A stretch of 64,000 nucleotides of DNA, taken from NCBI GenBank assembly GCA_964586595.1, contig CAZPHB010000001.1, forward strand, positions 186,001 to 250,000, in the 5' to 3' direction. Positions 17,177 to 25,190 of this stretch are shown piece by piece. Every line of letters starts with the position of its first letter. The first letter of the stretch is position 1. Made by a program: the position numbers and the translations under genes. The notes below the pieces were generated by a model. It was given only the letters and a program-made list of their open reading frames with translations, ran no database searches and had not been told where the DNA came from. Source of the DNA: REEB481 sp964586595 (GTDB lineage Bacteria; Bacteroidota; Bacteroidia; NS11-12g; UBA955).

Positions 17177-17947
17177 TTAATAGGCGCTCCAGCCACCGTC
17201 AACAGTGAGTACCGCGGCGTTTACAAAGCTGGATGCGTCAGAAGCGAGGAACAGCGCAGCACGGGCAACCTCATCAGCTTCACCGGAACGTGGATTCAAA
17301 GCCAGACCGGTCATGATGCGCTCATTGATCAACGGCGTCATTGCCGCAAAATCAATCGTTTCTGCAATATTTGTGTTTACAGCACCGGGAGCAATCACAT
17401 TGCAACGGATGCCCGATTTGGCATACATATAACCCGTATTGCGCGACAGCCCAATGAGCGCGTGTTTGCTGGCTGTGTAAGCTGCACCTGCCCTCCCCGC
17501 CTGAAATCCTCCTACAGAAGCCACATTGACAATCACACCTTTGCCCTTAGGCAAGAATACCTTCAGCGCACTGCGCATGCAACGAAATGGTGCTTCAGCA
17601 TTGATGTTCATTACACGCGTCCACGTTGCATCGTCCAAATCACCCACCGGTGCGAAATTGTCCATGATGCCGGCATTATTCACCAACACATCCAGGGTTT
17701 GCCATTGATTCAGGGCTGTTTGAATGACCCGATCCACATCTTCCTGCACGCTCATATCTGCCGTGCAGGTGATGAGGCTCAAACCTTCTTTGGCGGCCTC
17801 ATCCAACAATGCATGCAAACGGTCTTCACGCCGATCGGATGCCAACACCCTGGCACCTTCGCGCGCAAAAAGTAAAGCCATGGCGCGGCCCATTCCGGAG
17901 CCGGCACCGGTGATGATACATACCTGATTATCTAAAGTTTTGTTCAT
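17177..17947 (-). CDS. SDR-family NAD(P)-dependent oxidoreductase
   Basis: Classical short-chain dehydrogenase of 256 residues: cofactor motif TGAGSGMG near the N-terminus, NNAG in the middle, catalytic Ser in NVASVGG and the YxxxK pair in AYTASKHAL, then PGAVNTNI. No substrate can be inferred. The ATG at 17947 (MNKTLDNQV) fits the usual start; a longer frame adds six residues. The gene lies 25 bases after the unknown CPGC protein gene on the same strand. Confidence 0.9.
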   Translation of the reverse strand: MNKTLDNQVCIITGAGSGMGRAMALLFAREGARVLASDRREDRLHALLDEAAKEGLSLITCTADMSVQEDVDRVIQTALNQWQTLDVLVNNAGIMDNFAPVGDLDDATWTRVMNINAEAPFRCMRSALKVFLPKGKGVIVNVASVGGFQAGRAGAAYTASKHALIGLSRNTGYMYAKSGIRCNVIAPGAVNTNIAETIDFAAMTPLINERIMTGLALNPRSGEADEVARAALFLASDASSFVNAAVLTVDGGWSAY

Positions 17948-17972
17948 GAAATAAATTTGTTTCAAACTACGG

Positions 17973-18464
17973 TTAATTCCACACTTCAGCTACAATGACC
18001 GCAGGGTTGCTGCCAACTTTCTTTGCGCACCCGGGACAATTGGTTTGCCAGATAAAGATCTGTTTTGCCCTGAGCTTCTTCACCTTCAAAGCATGTTCAA
18101 AATCTTGCATCCAACGGTTCATGTTGCTGTAATCACCATCATATACCCGGCTGAAATACAATTCGTCGAGGGTTTCATTTGGAACAATCGGATTGGTGGG
18201 GGCTGAGGCCCGAAGCAGGTTCATTCGCCTCTTGGGCAGCTGCGCCGCCGGATTTAAGTGTTCAGGATGTTTGGCGTTTTTACCGCGCAGGAGCGCTTCC
18301 AGCCGGCGCAAGGCTTTCCCAAATCCGATGGGCACATACCATAAGCTGCGCAGTGTGGTTTTGATGAAGGGTTTATTGCGTCCTGCATGCAACTCATGTT
18401 GCCAAGGCTCGGCATTAAAAAGCGGAGCATATTCAATTTCATGTTCCTTGTTCGATTCCGACAT
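17973..18464 (-). CDS. Unknown protein with a CPGC motif
   Basis: The protein has 163 residues and no recognised family. The middle is basic (LLRGKNAKHPEHLNPAA, KRRMNLLRAS). The C-terminal 60 residues contain SRVYDGDYSNMNRWMQDFEHAL and end with IFIWQTNCPGCAKKVG; the CxxC could be a redox or metal site. No signal peptide is seen. The frame is open to 18524 with TTG, but the ATG at 18464 is preferred because a -7-like GACCTTTG lies 13 bases upstream. It sits between a FAD oxidoreductase and an SDR gene on the same strand, which may hint at a redox pathway. Confidence 0.6.
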   Translation of the reverse strand: MSESNKEHEIEYAPLFNAEPWQHELHAGRNKPFIKTTLRSLWYVPIGFGKALRRLEALLRGKNAKHPEHLNPAAQLPKRRMNLLRASAPTNPIVPNETLDELYFSRVYDGDYSNMNRWMQDFEHALKVKKLRAKQIFIWQTNCPGCAKKVGSNPAVIVAEVWN

Positions 18465-18548
18465 CACTAAAGCGGCACAAAGGTCTATGACAGCCGGAAC
18501 CCCGGCCACATGATTCAGGTTCAACGATTCCTGATATTCCGCAGTTCT

Positions 18549-19793
18549 TCAGACGCGAAGCATGGCCTCGGCCGCCAACCTTCCGGAGGCAAGGGCAGCG
18601 TTCAGCGCACTGTTTGCCAGGGCATCACCGGCCAGCCAAATACCATTCTCGGTTTGGAGCAGCCTGGGTTCAGCGCTTACCCTTTGCTGCGCGGGAAGCG
18701 CCTGTGTGATGGCGTAATGTTTCAGCGGAACTAACGAATCGCCGGGCACAGAAAGTAACTCAGCCATTTCCGCATGCACCTGATGCTGCAATGTTTCCGT
18801 CCAGGAAGCAGCACCCACATGCGTACAACTGAGCAGATGCCTTCCTTGTGGGGCATAATTGGACGAGACATCAGAAATGAAACAGAAATTCCCAATCAGC
18901 GCATCGGGATTGGCATTCAGGCAGAGGATCGGGCGATTGATGAGATTCTTTTTGGCTTCAAAATAAAAGTTCAGCGCTGACCTCCATGGTTTGTTGATTT
19001 CGGGAATGTTTTGTTCCGTGAGGCGTTCATGGGCAGCGCTCACCAAAACCTGTTTTGCCTTCCATTGAGTTCCGTCGGTGCTGCGCACTTCATGGCGGTC
19101 AACGTGCACCACCTGCACACCGGTGATTACGGTACCGGGTTTCAGCGCCTGCCGCATGGCTTTGGGCAAGGCCGACATGCCGGCAGCGGGAATGGCCGCA
19201 TCTCCGGCGGAGAAGGCGCGAAACACAAACCGAAACATGGAAGCGCTTACCTGCTCCGGATCATCCAGAAATATACCGTTTAGGAAAGGCCGGAAGAAAG
19301 AGTCGATGTATCGCTTGCTGAAACCCAGGCGCTGCAGGTATTCCAGCGTGTTCAGCTGTTCAAAAGAAAAACAATCTTCCACAGAACCTTTCAGCACCGA
19401 GTTGCGCAACCTGAGCGTATTCCATTTGTCGCGAAAGTTTGCCAGTGGGTTCAACAAGGTTAATCCCAGGGCGGAAGGCTGCCGCAGCGGATCGGCGAAC
19501 AGGTATTTCCGGCCCTGTTGAAACACCAGGGCTCCCGGAAAAAAGCGTCGCAGGTTGAGGGTTTCGAGTGGCACCGGACCGTCTTTGCGGTTCAATTCCG
19601 GGTAGGCAGTTTGCAGCACCTGAAATCCACAATCAAACAGAAAGCCGTCTTCTTGGTCTGTGGCAAGGCGACCACCTTCCATGGTGGCAGCTTCTAAAAC
19701 CACAACCTTCTTTCCGGCCTGTTGCAAATACCAGGCAGCATTCAGACCTGCGGCTCCGGCCCCAACAATCACTACATCTACTTGCGGCTCCAT
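18549..19793 (-). CDS. FAD-dependent amine oxidase/phytoene-desaturase-like oxidoreductase
   Basis: The protein has 414 residues. The N-terminal FAD motif is VIVGAGAAGLNAAWYL followed by VVVLEAATMEGGRLATD, and the C-terminal FAD closure is GIWLAGDALANSALNAALASGRLAAEAM. The layout is that of the flavin amine oxidase, protoporphyrinogen oxidase and carotenoid desaturase superfamily, but shorter than the carotenoid enzymes. No carotenoid genes are adjacent, so the substrate is open. A near-match -7 element (TTATTTTG on this strand, 19798-19805) precedes the ATG. Confidence 0.85.
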   Translation of the reverse strand: MEPQVDVVIVGAGAAGLNAAWYLQQAGKKVVVLEAATMEGGRLATDQEDGFLFDCGFQVLQTAYPELNRKDGPVPLETLNLRRFFPGALVFQQGRKYLFADPLRQPSALGLTLLNPLANFRDKWNTLRLRNSVLKGSVEDCFSFEQLNTLEYLQRLGFSKRYIDSFFRPFLNGIFLDDPEQVSASMFRFVFRAFSAGDAAIPAAGMSALPKAMRQALKPGTVITGVQVVHVDRHEVRSTDGTQWKAKQVLVSAAHERLTEQNIPEINKPWRSALNFYFEAKKNLINRPILCLNANPDALIGNFCFISDVSSNYAPQGRHLLSCTHVGAASWTETLQHQVHAEMAELLSVPGDSLVPLKHYAITQALPAQQRVSAEPRLLQTENGIWLAGDALANSALNAALASGRLAAEAMLRV

Positions 19794-19830
19794 GTGGCAA
19801 AATAAATACAGACCGGGAGATGCAAAGGCG

Positions 19831-21144
19831 TTATTGTTTCACCAGCCTGTATTGCCGGCGGCCATCATCGGTTTCTGCCCAAATGGTGTACAACCCCGAG
19901 GGCAATTCCGCAACCGAAAATGAAGTTTCCGAACATTGCATCACCTGTTGTCCTGCGTCATTGAACACACTGATGCGCAAAACGGTTCGTCCGGGCACTT
20001 TGATGTGCATCCAGTCGTTCGCAGGATTGGGATAGACTTGCAAATATGTTTGTTCCCCGCTCATTTCAACCACGTTTGTTTTGTGGTTTGCGGCGGTGGA
20101 AATCAATATGCGCGCCAACTCAAAAGCCTGAGCGGGCAATTGGTTGATGAGCACACAAACCACGGCCCCTGAGGCAGAATCATACATCATGGAAGAATTA
20201 TATCCGCCCCAGATGTTCCCGCCGTGCTGCCAAACGGTTCTTCCGTTTACCGTTGTTTTGGCGATGCCGATGCCATAGCTGCCCGAACCTACAAAAGTGG
20301 TTAGCTCTTTGAGTGACAAGGCTTTCAGTACTTTTCCACCCATCAGGGCCCTGTACCATTGCAGCATTTCACCGGAAGTGGAATACATGGCGCCGGCGGC
20401 CCAGGCTGCGCTGTTCAGCGCCTTGCGCGGTACTACGGAGTTGTCGGTTCCTGCCTGCCAGGGATGCGCAACCGTAAACAATACGCTGTCGTACACATCC
20501 AGAAAGGTACTGTCTAGATTCAGCGGTTGCAGGATGCTGTCGCGCAAAAGCTGTCCGTAGCTGATTCCGGTCACTTGTTCAGCAATCATGCCGGCCAGCA
20601 GGTAATTGGTATTGCAGTAGTTCCAGCTTGTTCCGGGTGCAAACAAGGGCGGGCCGGCCCAGGAAATCAGTTCACCTGTTTTGAAGATGCGGTTAGGATT
20701 GCTCAGGATGGAATCCGGATAACCGGCAACACTGGTTACATCATCCAATCCGCTGGTATGGTTGAGCAACTGCCTGATGGTAATGTTAGGATTGATGTTT
20801 TTGTAGGAAGGAAGATGGGCATACAGGGAATCTTCCAGACGTATGCGGCCCTGTTCGGCCAGCTTCAGCAGCAGCACGCCCGTAAACAGCTTTGTATTGC
20901 TGGCAATACCGAATTCCATGTCGGAAGTAATAGGCACCCCCGGATGCGAAATACCACTCACACCTTGCCAGGTACCTTTCCCGGGTATAAATACGCCCAC
21001 TGAAATACCCTTCAGGTTATTGGCTTTTCTGAAACTGTCTGTGGTGCTTTGCATTTGGGCCGCCAAAACCTGGTCAAAGTTCTGTGCCGAGCACATGTGC
21101 GTGATGACGAACAGTTTGGTTATGCATATTCCAAATTTCCTCAT
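19831..21144 (-). CDS. Secreted beta-lactamase-family serine hydrolase with T9SS tail
   Basis: Class C beta-lactamase/D-Ala-D-Ala carboxypeptidase fold (PF00144 type), 437 residues. Active-site elements in order: SNTK (SxxK) in FGIASNTKLFTG, YCN (YxN) in SWNYCNTNY, and HGG in VWQHGGNIWGG. The N-terminus is a signal peptide. The last 70 residues are a T9SS sorting domain (LQVYPNPANDW, ending YRLVKQ). It is thus an exported esterase or peptidase, not evidence of drug resistance. The ATG at 21144 gives the normal signal; another ATG lies two codons upstream. Confidence 0.9.
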   Translation of the reverse strand: MRKFGICITKLFVITHMCSAQNFDQVLAAQMQSTTDSFRKANNLKGISVGVFIPGKGTWQGVSGISHPGVPITSDMEFGIASNTKLFTGVLLLKLAEQGRIRLEDSLYAHLPSYKNINPNITIRQLLNHTSGLDDVTSVAGYPDSILSNPNRIFKTGELISWAGPPLFAPGTSWNYCNTNYLLAGMIAEQVTGISYGQLLRDSILQPLNLDSTFLDVYDSVLFTVAHPWQAGTDNSVVPRKALNSAAWAAGAMYSTSGEMLQWYRALMGGKVLKALSLKELTTFVGSGSYGIGIAKTTVNGRTVWQHGGNIWGGYNSSMMYDSASGAVVCVLINQLPAQAFELARILISTAANHKTNVVEMSGEQTYLQVYPNPANDWMHIKVPGRTVLRISVFNDAGQQVMQCSETSFSVAELPSGLYTIWAETDDGRRQYRLVKQ

Positions 21145-21278
21145 GAGCATCTTTTCTTATTCTGACGACAACACAGCGATCAGGTTTAACAACAAAGATC
21201 TGGCAATAGATGTGCTTCTCCGAACTTCCATGCAACATCAGCAAATCAGACCAAATTCATCCATCACCTTGGTTAGGG

Positions 21279-21785
21279 TCAGGATTTATTTATATTTTCT
21301 ACAATGGAAACAGATTTTTGAAACAATTGTGCATTTGGAATGGTAATGACATCTCCCTGTTTGGTTTTCAGGATGATGAAGAAATACGTAAGGTCAGAAA
21401 CTTCTCCTTCAAAGGGATAATCCTTATCCATCACACGGATGTAATCACCAATTTTTATGGGGTGATTGAAAAAGAGCAGCAAGCTGGAAGTAATGTTGGA
21501 AAGCAGCGACCATTGGGCAAAAAAAGCGATGCCTAATGCTGTGAGGATGGTGCCTACGAACATGGCAATTTCTTTTTGTTCCAGACCCCAAACGGCAGCC
21601 AATAAAATGGACGCAGTAATCATGGAAAATAAATGCACTGCCTTTACGATGATTTTCCGCCGCCCTCTTTGAAGATGTGTTTGCTTGAGGGTATTGTTGA
21701 TAAAAACGCGTGTGGTGTAATGCGTGATCAAGTATCCGGCCAGCACCAGCAAGGATTCGATGATTTGTATTCTGAATGCTTCCAT
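21279..21785 (-). CDS. Small MscS-family mechanosensitive channel protein
   Basis: The protein has 168 residues: a membrane segment near the N-terminus, one around residues 50-65 and the pore-lining helix (VGTILTALGIAFFAQWSLLSNITSSLLLF), then the beta domain (IKIGDYIRVMDKDYPFEGEVSDLTYFFIILKTKQGDVITIPNAQLF). The conserved GD and the PN near the end of the beta domain are present. It lacks the larger C-terminal domain of E. coli MscS, so it is a minimal family member. The 245 bases upstream are non-coding. Confidence 0.88.
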   Translation of the reverse strand: MEAFRIQIIESLLVLAGYLITHYTTRVFINNTLKQTHLQRGRRKIIVKAVHLFSMITASILLAAVWGLEQKEIAMFVGTILTALGIAFFAQWSLLSNITSSLLLFFNHPIKIGDYIRVMDKDYPFEGEVSDLTYFFIILKTKQGDVITIPNAQLFQKSVSIVENINKS

Positions 21786-22030
21786 GATTGGGTTTTATTT
21801 TCTGCTTATTGAAACAAACGCTGCGTTGAATAGAAACAACGTTCAAAGCTTGATGTTCGGCAGGCTTTAGAAATCACAGTGTACGGAAGGTGTTGGGTAC
21901 TTGGGAAATACCTGCCAATCAAACAATGCTGTTTACTTTCACATAACCTTTTTCGGCATTGTCAACATTGCGGTTTGTCTCAAACCTTCACTGGCTTATT
22001 TAAGATGAGTGCAAGGGCAAAAGCAAACGA
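21786..22030. other. Intergenic region upstream of the MscS gene
   Basis: No gene is seen in these 245 bases. It contains a perfect inverted repeat GGTTTG-TCT-CAAACC at 21972-21986, possibly an operator or a weak hairpin. No RNA family was recognised. Confidence 0.4.
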
Positions 22031-22849
22031 CTAATCCAGCTTTTTCAGCGTGGTTTTGATGCGGGTAATTTCTTTTTGCAGGTCGAGTACGGTATTGGTC
22101 AGCTGATCGCGGTTTGGATTTGGTTCTTCGAATCGGGGATTGATGTAGTGTACAAACTTCCAGATTTCAAGCACATCGGCCACCTTTACTTCGTACGGTT
22201 GATACTGCGGATTGGTGGAACAAAGCAGCAGCGTACCTTGATCTTCAATCTGATTGTACACCACTTTAAACACGATACCTTCATCCTGTGTAACCACGAT
22301 GTAAGGATGACCATTTCGGATGAGGTTCCAGTTTTGCAGGTATTCACCGGTAACAAAGGCACCATCGCACACAGGCGGCATGCTGTCGCCCGAAATGGGA
22401 AACGAACGGTATTTGCGTCCCGGGGTCAGGAATGGGAGGTTGAAGGCCGGCAGCACCCGGATGAATTCAGGATCGGCGAAGCCATTCACGTATCCGGCCT
22501 TGGCTTTTACCGGAACCAGTTCCACCTGATCTTCATTTGACGGGCTAACGGTTGTGGTCAACACACGCAGTCTGGTGCCGGAAATATCCATATCGTAGCC
22601 ACGTTCAATTTGCGAGAGGATTCCTTCCGGAAGCGTAGATAAATCTACTTTAAGCAATTTATCAATAGAGACAGAAAAGAATCCTCCAAGGCGCACCAGG
22701 AGGTCAATTCCCGGTTCGGCAATCCCATTTTCATAACTGTTGTAGGCACTCCGCGTGATGTTCAGCACTCTGGCTACTTCTTCCTGAGAACGCTTTGATC
22801 GTTTGCGCAGCAATTTCAGATTGGCGGGCAGTTTATGGTTCTTTTCCAT
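22031..22849 (-). CDS. XRE-type repressor with S24 (LexA/CI-like) C-terminal domain
   Basis: The protein has 272 residues. Helix-turn-helix at about residues 10-65 (SQEEVARVLNITRSAYNSYENG). The C-terminal S24 domain has the serine in ISGDSMPP and the lysine in GIVFKVVYN, with a candidate cleavage bond at AG in VKAKAGYVNG, about 45 residues before the serine. These are the parts of a RecA-activated self-cleaving repressor. A coiled tail (NRDQLTNTVLDLQKEITRIKTTLKKL) follows the S24 domain, which is not usual for LexA. The gene starts 5 bases after the stop of the nuclease gene, so both are on one transcript. Whether it self-cleaves is inferred only. Confidence 0.88.
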   Translation of the reverse strand: MEKNHKLPANLKLLRKRSKRSQEEVARVLNITRSAYNSYENGIAEPGIDLLVRLGGFFSVSIDKLLKVDLSTLPEGILSQIERGYDMDISGTRLRVLTTTVSPSNEDQVELVPVKAKAGYVNGFADPEFIRVLPAFNLPFLTPGRKYRSFPISGDSMPPVCDGAFVTGEYLQNWNLIRNGHPYIVVTQDEGIVFKVVYNQIEDQGTLLLCSTNPQYQPYEVKVADVLEIWKFVHYINPRFEEPNPNRDQLTNTVLDLQKEITRIKTTLKKLD

Positions 22850-22854
22850 GATGT

Positions 22855-24210
22855 TCAGTTGATGGGATAAGGCAGTAATTGGTAGGGTTCGGGGTGCATT
22901 TGCGCCTGAGTGGTGAAGGCCATGGCGATGGCGCGCAATGAAGGATGATCTTCAAGCGGGACCAGTTTCTGTTCCAGCTGTTCTGGCTTGGGCAGTTCCT
23001 GATGGTTGAGGTATCCGTAGGCCAGAATTCGGCTTTGTTCCACCCAAACACATGAATATTCATCGGGGCTGCGCCCCGGACCTTTCAACACGTATTGAAA
23101 TGGAGGATGAGCCAATGATTCCAGCAATGACGTCATCCGTTCACGGTGGGTATTTTTTTTCACAACTTCAGGTGACCGGCAATAACAGTCTTCCTGGGTG
23201 CACTGTGCACTGCTGCTGTGGTTATAGGCTTTGCAGATGGCATTTGTTTTCAGCAGCTGCAACAAGGCATTTCTGGCGGCTGCCAGGGTGGGAAAGCGCA
23301 ATAGTGACTGATTGCTGCCCTGCTGCCCGGTAAGAGCCAAAACCGGCATTCCATCCTGATTGCTGAAGCAACTGATGTTGCATGGATTCGCCTTAAATCT
23401 GTCTGCCTTATTGTAAGGCGGCCAATGCTGTCGGATGTAAGCAGATTCGGTAATCAGGGCCATCAGTTCATTGCCGCAGGGAGTGGTTTTGATGGCACTT
23501 ACTTCCTGCAATAAAACCTGCCCGCCGCCGCCTTTATAAAAATGCTGCAATACCCGTTTGCGCAGGTTCAGCGCCTTACCAACATACAACACCTTACCGG
23601 TATTGTTCATAAACTGATATACCCCGGTAGTTTCGGGAATGTCATCAATGTCAAGACCGGCAGGCAGGGAAACCTTGTTTTTTTTGGCCGTACCTGCCAG
23701 CATTGCATCCACTCCAAGCGTTTCAAACAGTTTATGAAAAAGTATTACCGTGGCATCTGCATCACCTCCTGCCCGATGTCTGTTTTGAATGGCAATGCCC
23801 TTTGAAGCGCAGAGGTTACCCAACGAATACGATTTCAACCCCGGCCAACAACGACGCGACAGTCGAACGGTACACAAGGTACGCGTTTTCAAAGGCATCC
23901 CGCAGGATGCAAAAGCAGATTTCAGGTGCGCATGATCAAATGCGGCATTGTGTGCAATAAACACATGCCCCTGGAGCATACGGATGACTTCTTCGGCAAC
24001 CTCGGAAAATGCTGGCGCGTGTTGGAGCATCTCGTTGTCAATACCTGTAAGATTGGTAATGTATTGAGGCACAGGCATTTCCGGGCGAATCAGCCATTCC
24101 CGGCTGTCCAACACGGCACTGCCATCGGTAATGCGCACGGCAATTTCAGTGATGCATCCCGCTCCCGGACGGCCTCCATTGGTTTCGATATCTACTACGG
24201 CGAAGGTCAA
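22855..24210 (-). CDS. DnaQ-like exonuclease fused to GIY-YIG nuclease (UvrC/Cho-like)
   Basis: The protein has 451 residues. The N-terminal DEDDh exonuclease has FAVVDIETNGG (motif I), FIAHNAAFDHAHL (motif II) and HRAGGDADAT (motif III with His). The middle GIY-YIG domain has PETTGVYQFMNNTGKVLYVGKALNLRKRVLQH as in UvrC. The C-terminus has a CxxxDCYCR segment. The fusion is characteristic of Bacteroidota and Actinobacteria and is probably a repair nuclease. No ATG is available; TTG at 24210, two codons before FAVVDIE, is preferred because the family starts there, but TTG at 24270 is possible. The S24 repressor gene follows by 5 bases. Confidence 0.88.
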   Translation of the reverse strand: MTFAVVDIETNGGRPGAGCITEIAVRITDGSAVLDSREWLIRPEMPVPQYITNLTGIDNEMLQHAPAFSEVAEEVIRMLQGHVFIAHNAAFDHAHLKSAFASCGMPLKTRTLCTVRLSRRCWPGLKSYSLGNLCASKGIAIQNRHRAGGDADATVILFHKLFETLGVDAMLAGTAKKNKVSLPAGLDIDDIPETTGVYQFMNNTGKVLYVGKALNLRKRVLQHFYKGGGGQVLLQEVSAIKTTPCGNELMALITESAYIRQHWPPYNKADRFKANPCNISCFSNQDGMPVLALTGQQGSNQSLLRFPTLAAARNALLQLLKTNAICKAYNHSSSAQCTQEDCYCRSPEVVKKNTHRERMTSLLESLAHPPFQYVLKGPGRSPDEYSCVWVEQSRILAYGYLNHQELPKPEQLEQKLVPLEDHPSLRAIAMAFTTQAQMHPEPYQLLPYPIN

Positions 24211-24320
24211 TTGATTATTTTTTTGACAACCTTGTGCCGTGTAATTTAACTTATGAACCTGAAACGGCAAAAAAGCCGGACCAAGTTGCCGGAAAAAAAT
24301 AAAAAGCAGGAAGGGTACGT

Positions 24321-25190
24321 TCAGCCAAAAATGGCGGGCGCGAAGGCCAAGGCTTTGCGCATGGCATCTTCATTGATTCCTGTTTCCCAGCCACCGGCAT
24401 GCAGGAAATCGATGAGTGACTCGGTGGGCAGGTTTCCGGTAAGTTGATCCATGGCGAAGGGGCAGCCCCCGAAGCCACGCAGGGCTCCGTCAAATCGGCG
24501 ACAGCCTGCATCCAGCGCAGTTTGTACTTTATTGTGCCAGGAATTTGGTACGCTGTGCAAATGAGCGCCAAATTCAATACCGGGAAAGGCTGGTATCAGC
24601 GTACTGAATATGGTGTCTATATCTTCTTCTTTTGCGCTGCCAATGGTATCGCTCAGCGAGATGGTTTTAAAACCGGTATGGATCAAATTGGCAGCCCAAT
24701 CCATTACTTCCTGCACAGAATAAGGATCACCGTAAGGATTGCCAAAACCCATGCTGAGGTAAACCACACATTCCTTACCGGCATCCATTGCAACAAGCTG
24801 AATTTCTTTCAATCGTTCAAATGCCTGCTTCCTTCCTGTATTTGTGTTCCGCTGTTGGAACTGCTCAGAAACAGACAGCGGGAATCCCAGGTATTTTACG
24901 TGTGGAAAACGGATTGCTTCTTTTGCTCCGCGCACATTTCCCAAGATGACCAAAAGATTTGAATCTGAGGAATTTCCATGATTCATACGCTGCAACACTT
25001 CAGCTGTATCCGCCAGCTGAGGTACGGCGGTGGCAGAGACAAAGCTGCCGCAGTCAATGGTATGAAAACCGCAATCCAACAAAAGATTGAGGTACTGAAT
25101 TTTTAATTCCGTGGGCACCAACTGTTTCAACCCCTGCATGGCATCTCGCGGACATTCCACCAGATGCACTTCCTTGCCCGGCTGTTTCAT
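24321..25190 (-). CDS. Hydroxymethylglutaryl-CoA lyase
   Basis: HMG-CoA lyase splits HMG-CoA to acetoacetate and acetyl-CoA at the end of leucine breakdown. The protein has 289 residues. Motifs: ECPRDAMQG (base of the TIM barrel, catalytic Arg and Asp), GAHLHSVPNSW with the metal-binding histidines, and the active-site loop RGFGGCPFA with the catalytic Cys. The start codon overlaps the stop of the dipeptidyl peptidase gene by 1 base. No other leucine-degradation genes are nearby. Confidence 0.93.
   Translation of the reverse strand: MKQPGKEVHLVECPRDAMQGLKQLVPTELKIQYLNLLLDCGFHTIDCGSFVSATAVPQLADTAEVLQRMNHGNSSDSNLLVILGNVRGAKEAIRFPHVKYLGFPLSVSEQFQQRNTNTGRKQAFERLKEIQLVAMDAGKECVVYLSMGFGNPYGDPYSVQEVMDWAANLIHTGFKTISLSDTIGSAKEEDIDTIFSTLIPAFPGIEFGAHLHSVPNSWHNKVQTALDAGCRRFDGALRGFGGCPFAMDQLTGNLPTESLIDFLHAGGWETGINEDAMRKALAFAPAIFG

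Noticed and set aside
19831..21144. Beta-lactamase resistance gene
   Set aside because: The SxxK, YxN and HGG motifs define a broad serine hydrolase family; with a T9SS tail it is more likely an exported esterase or peptidase.
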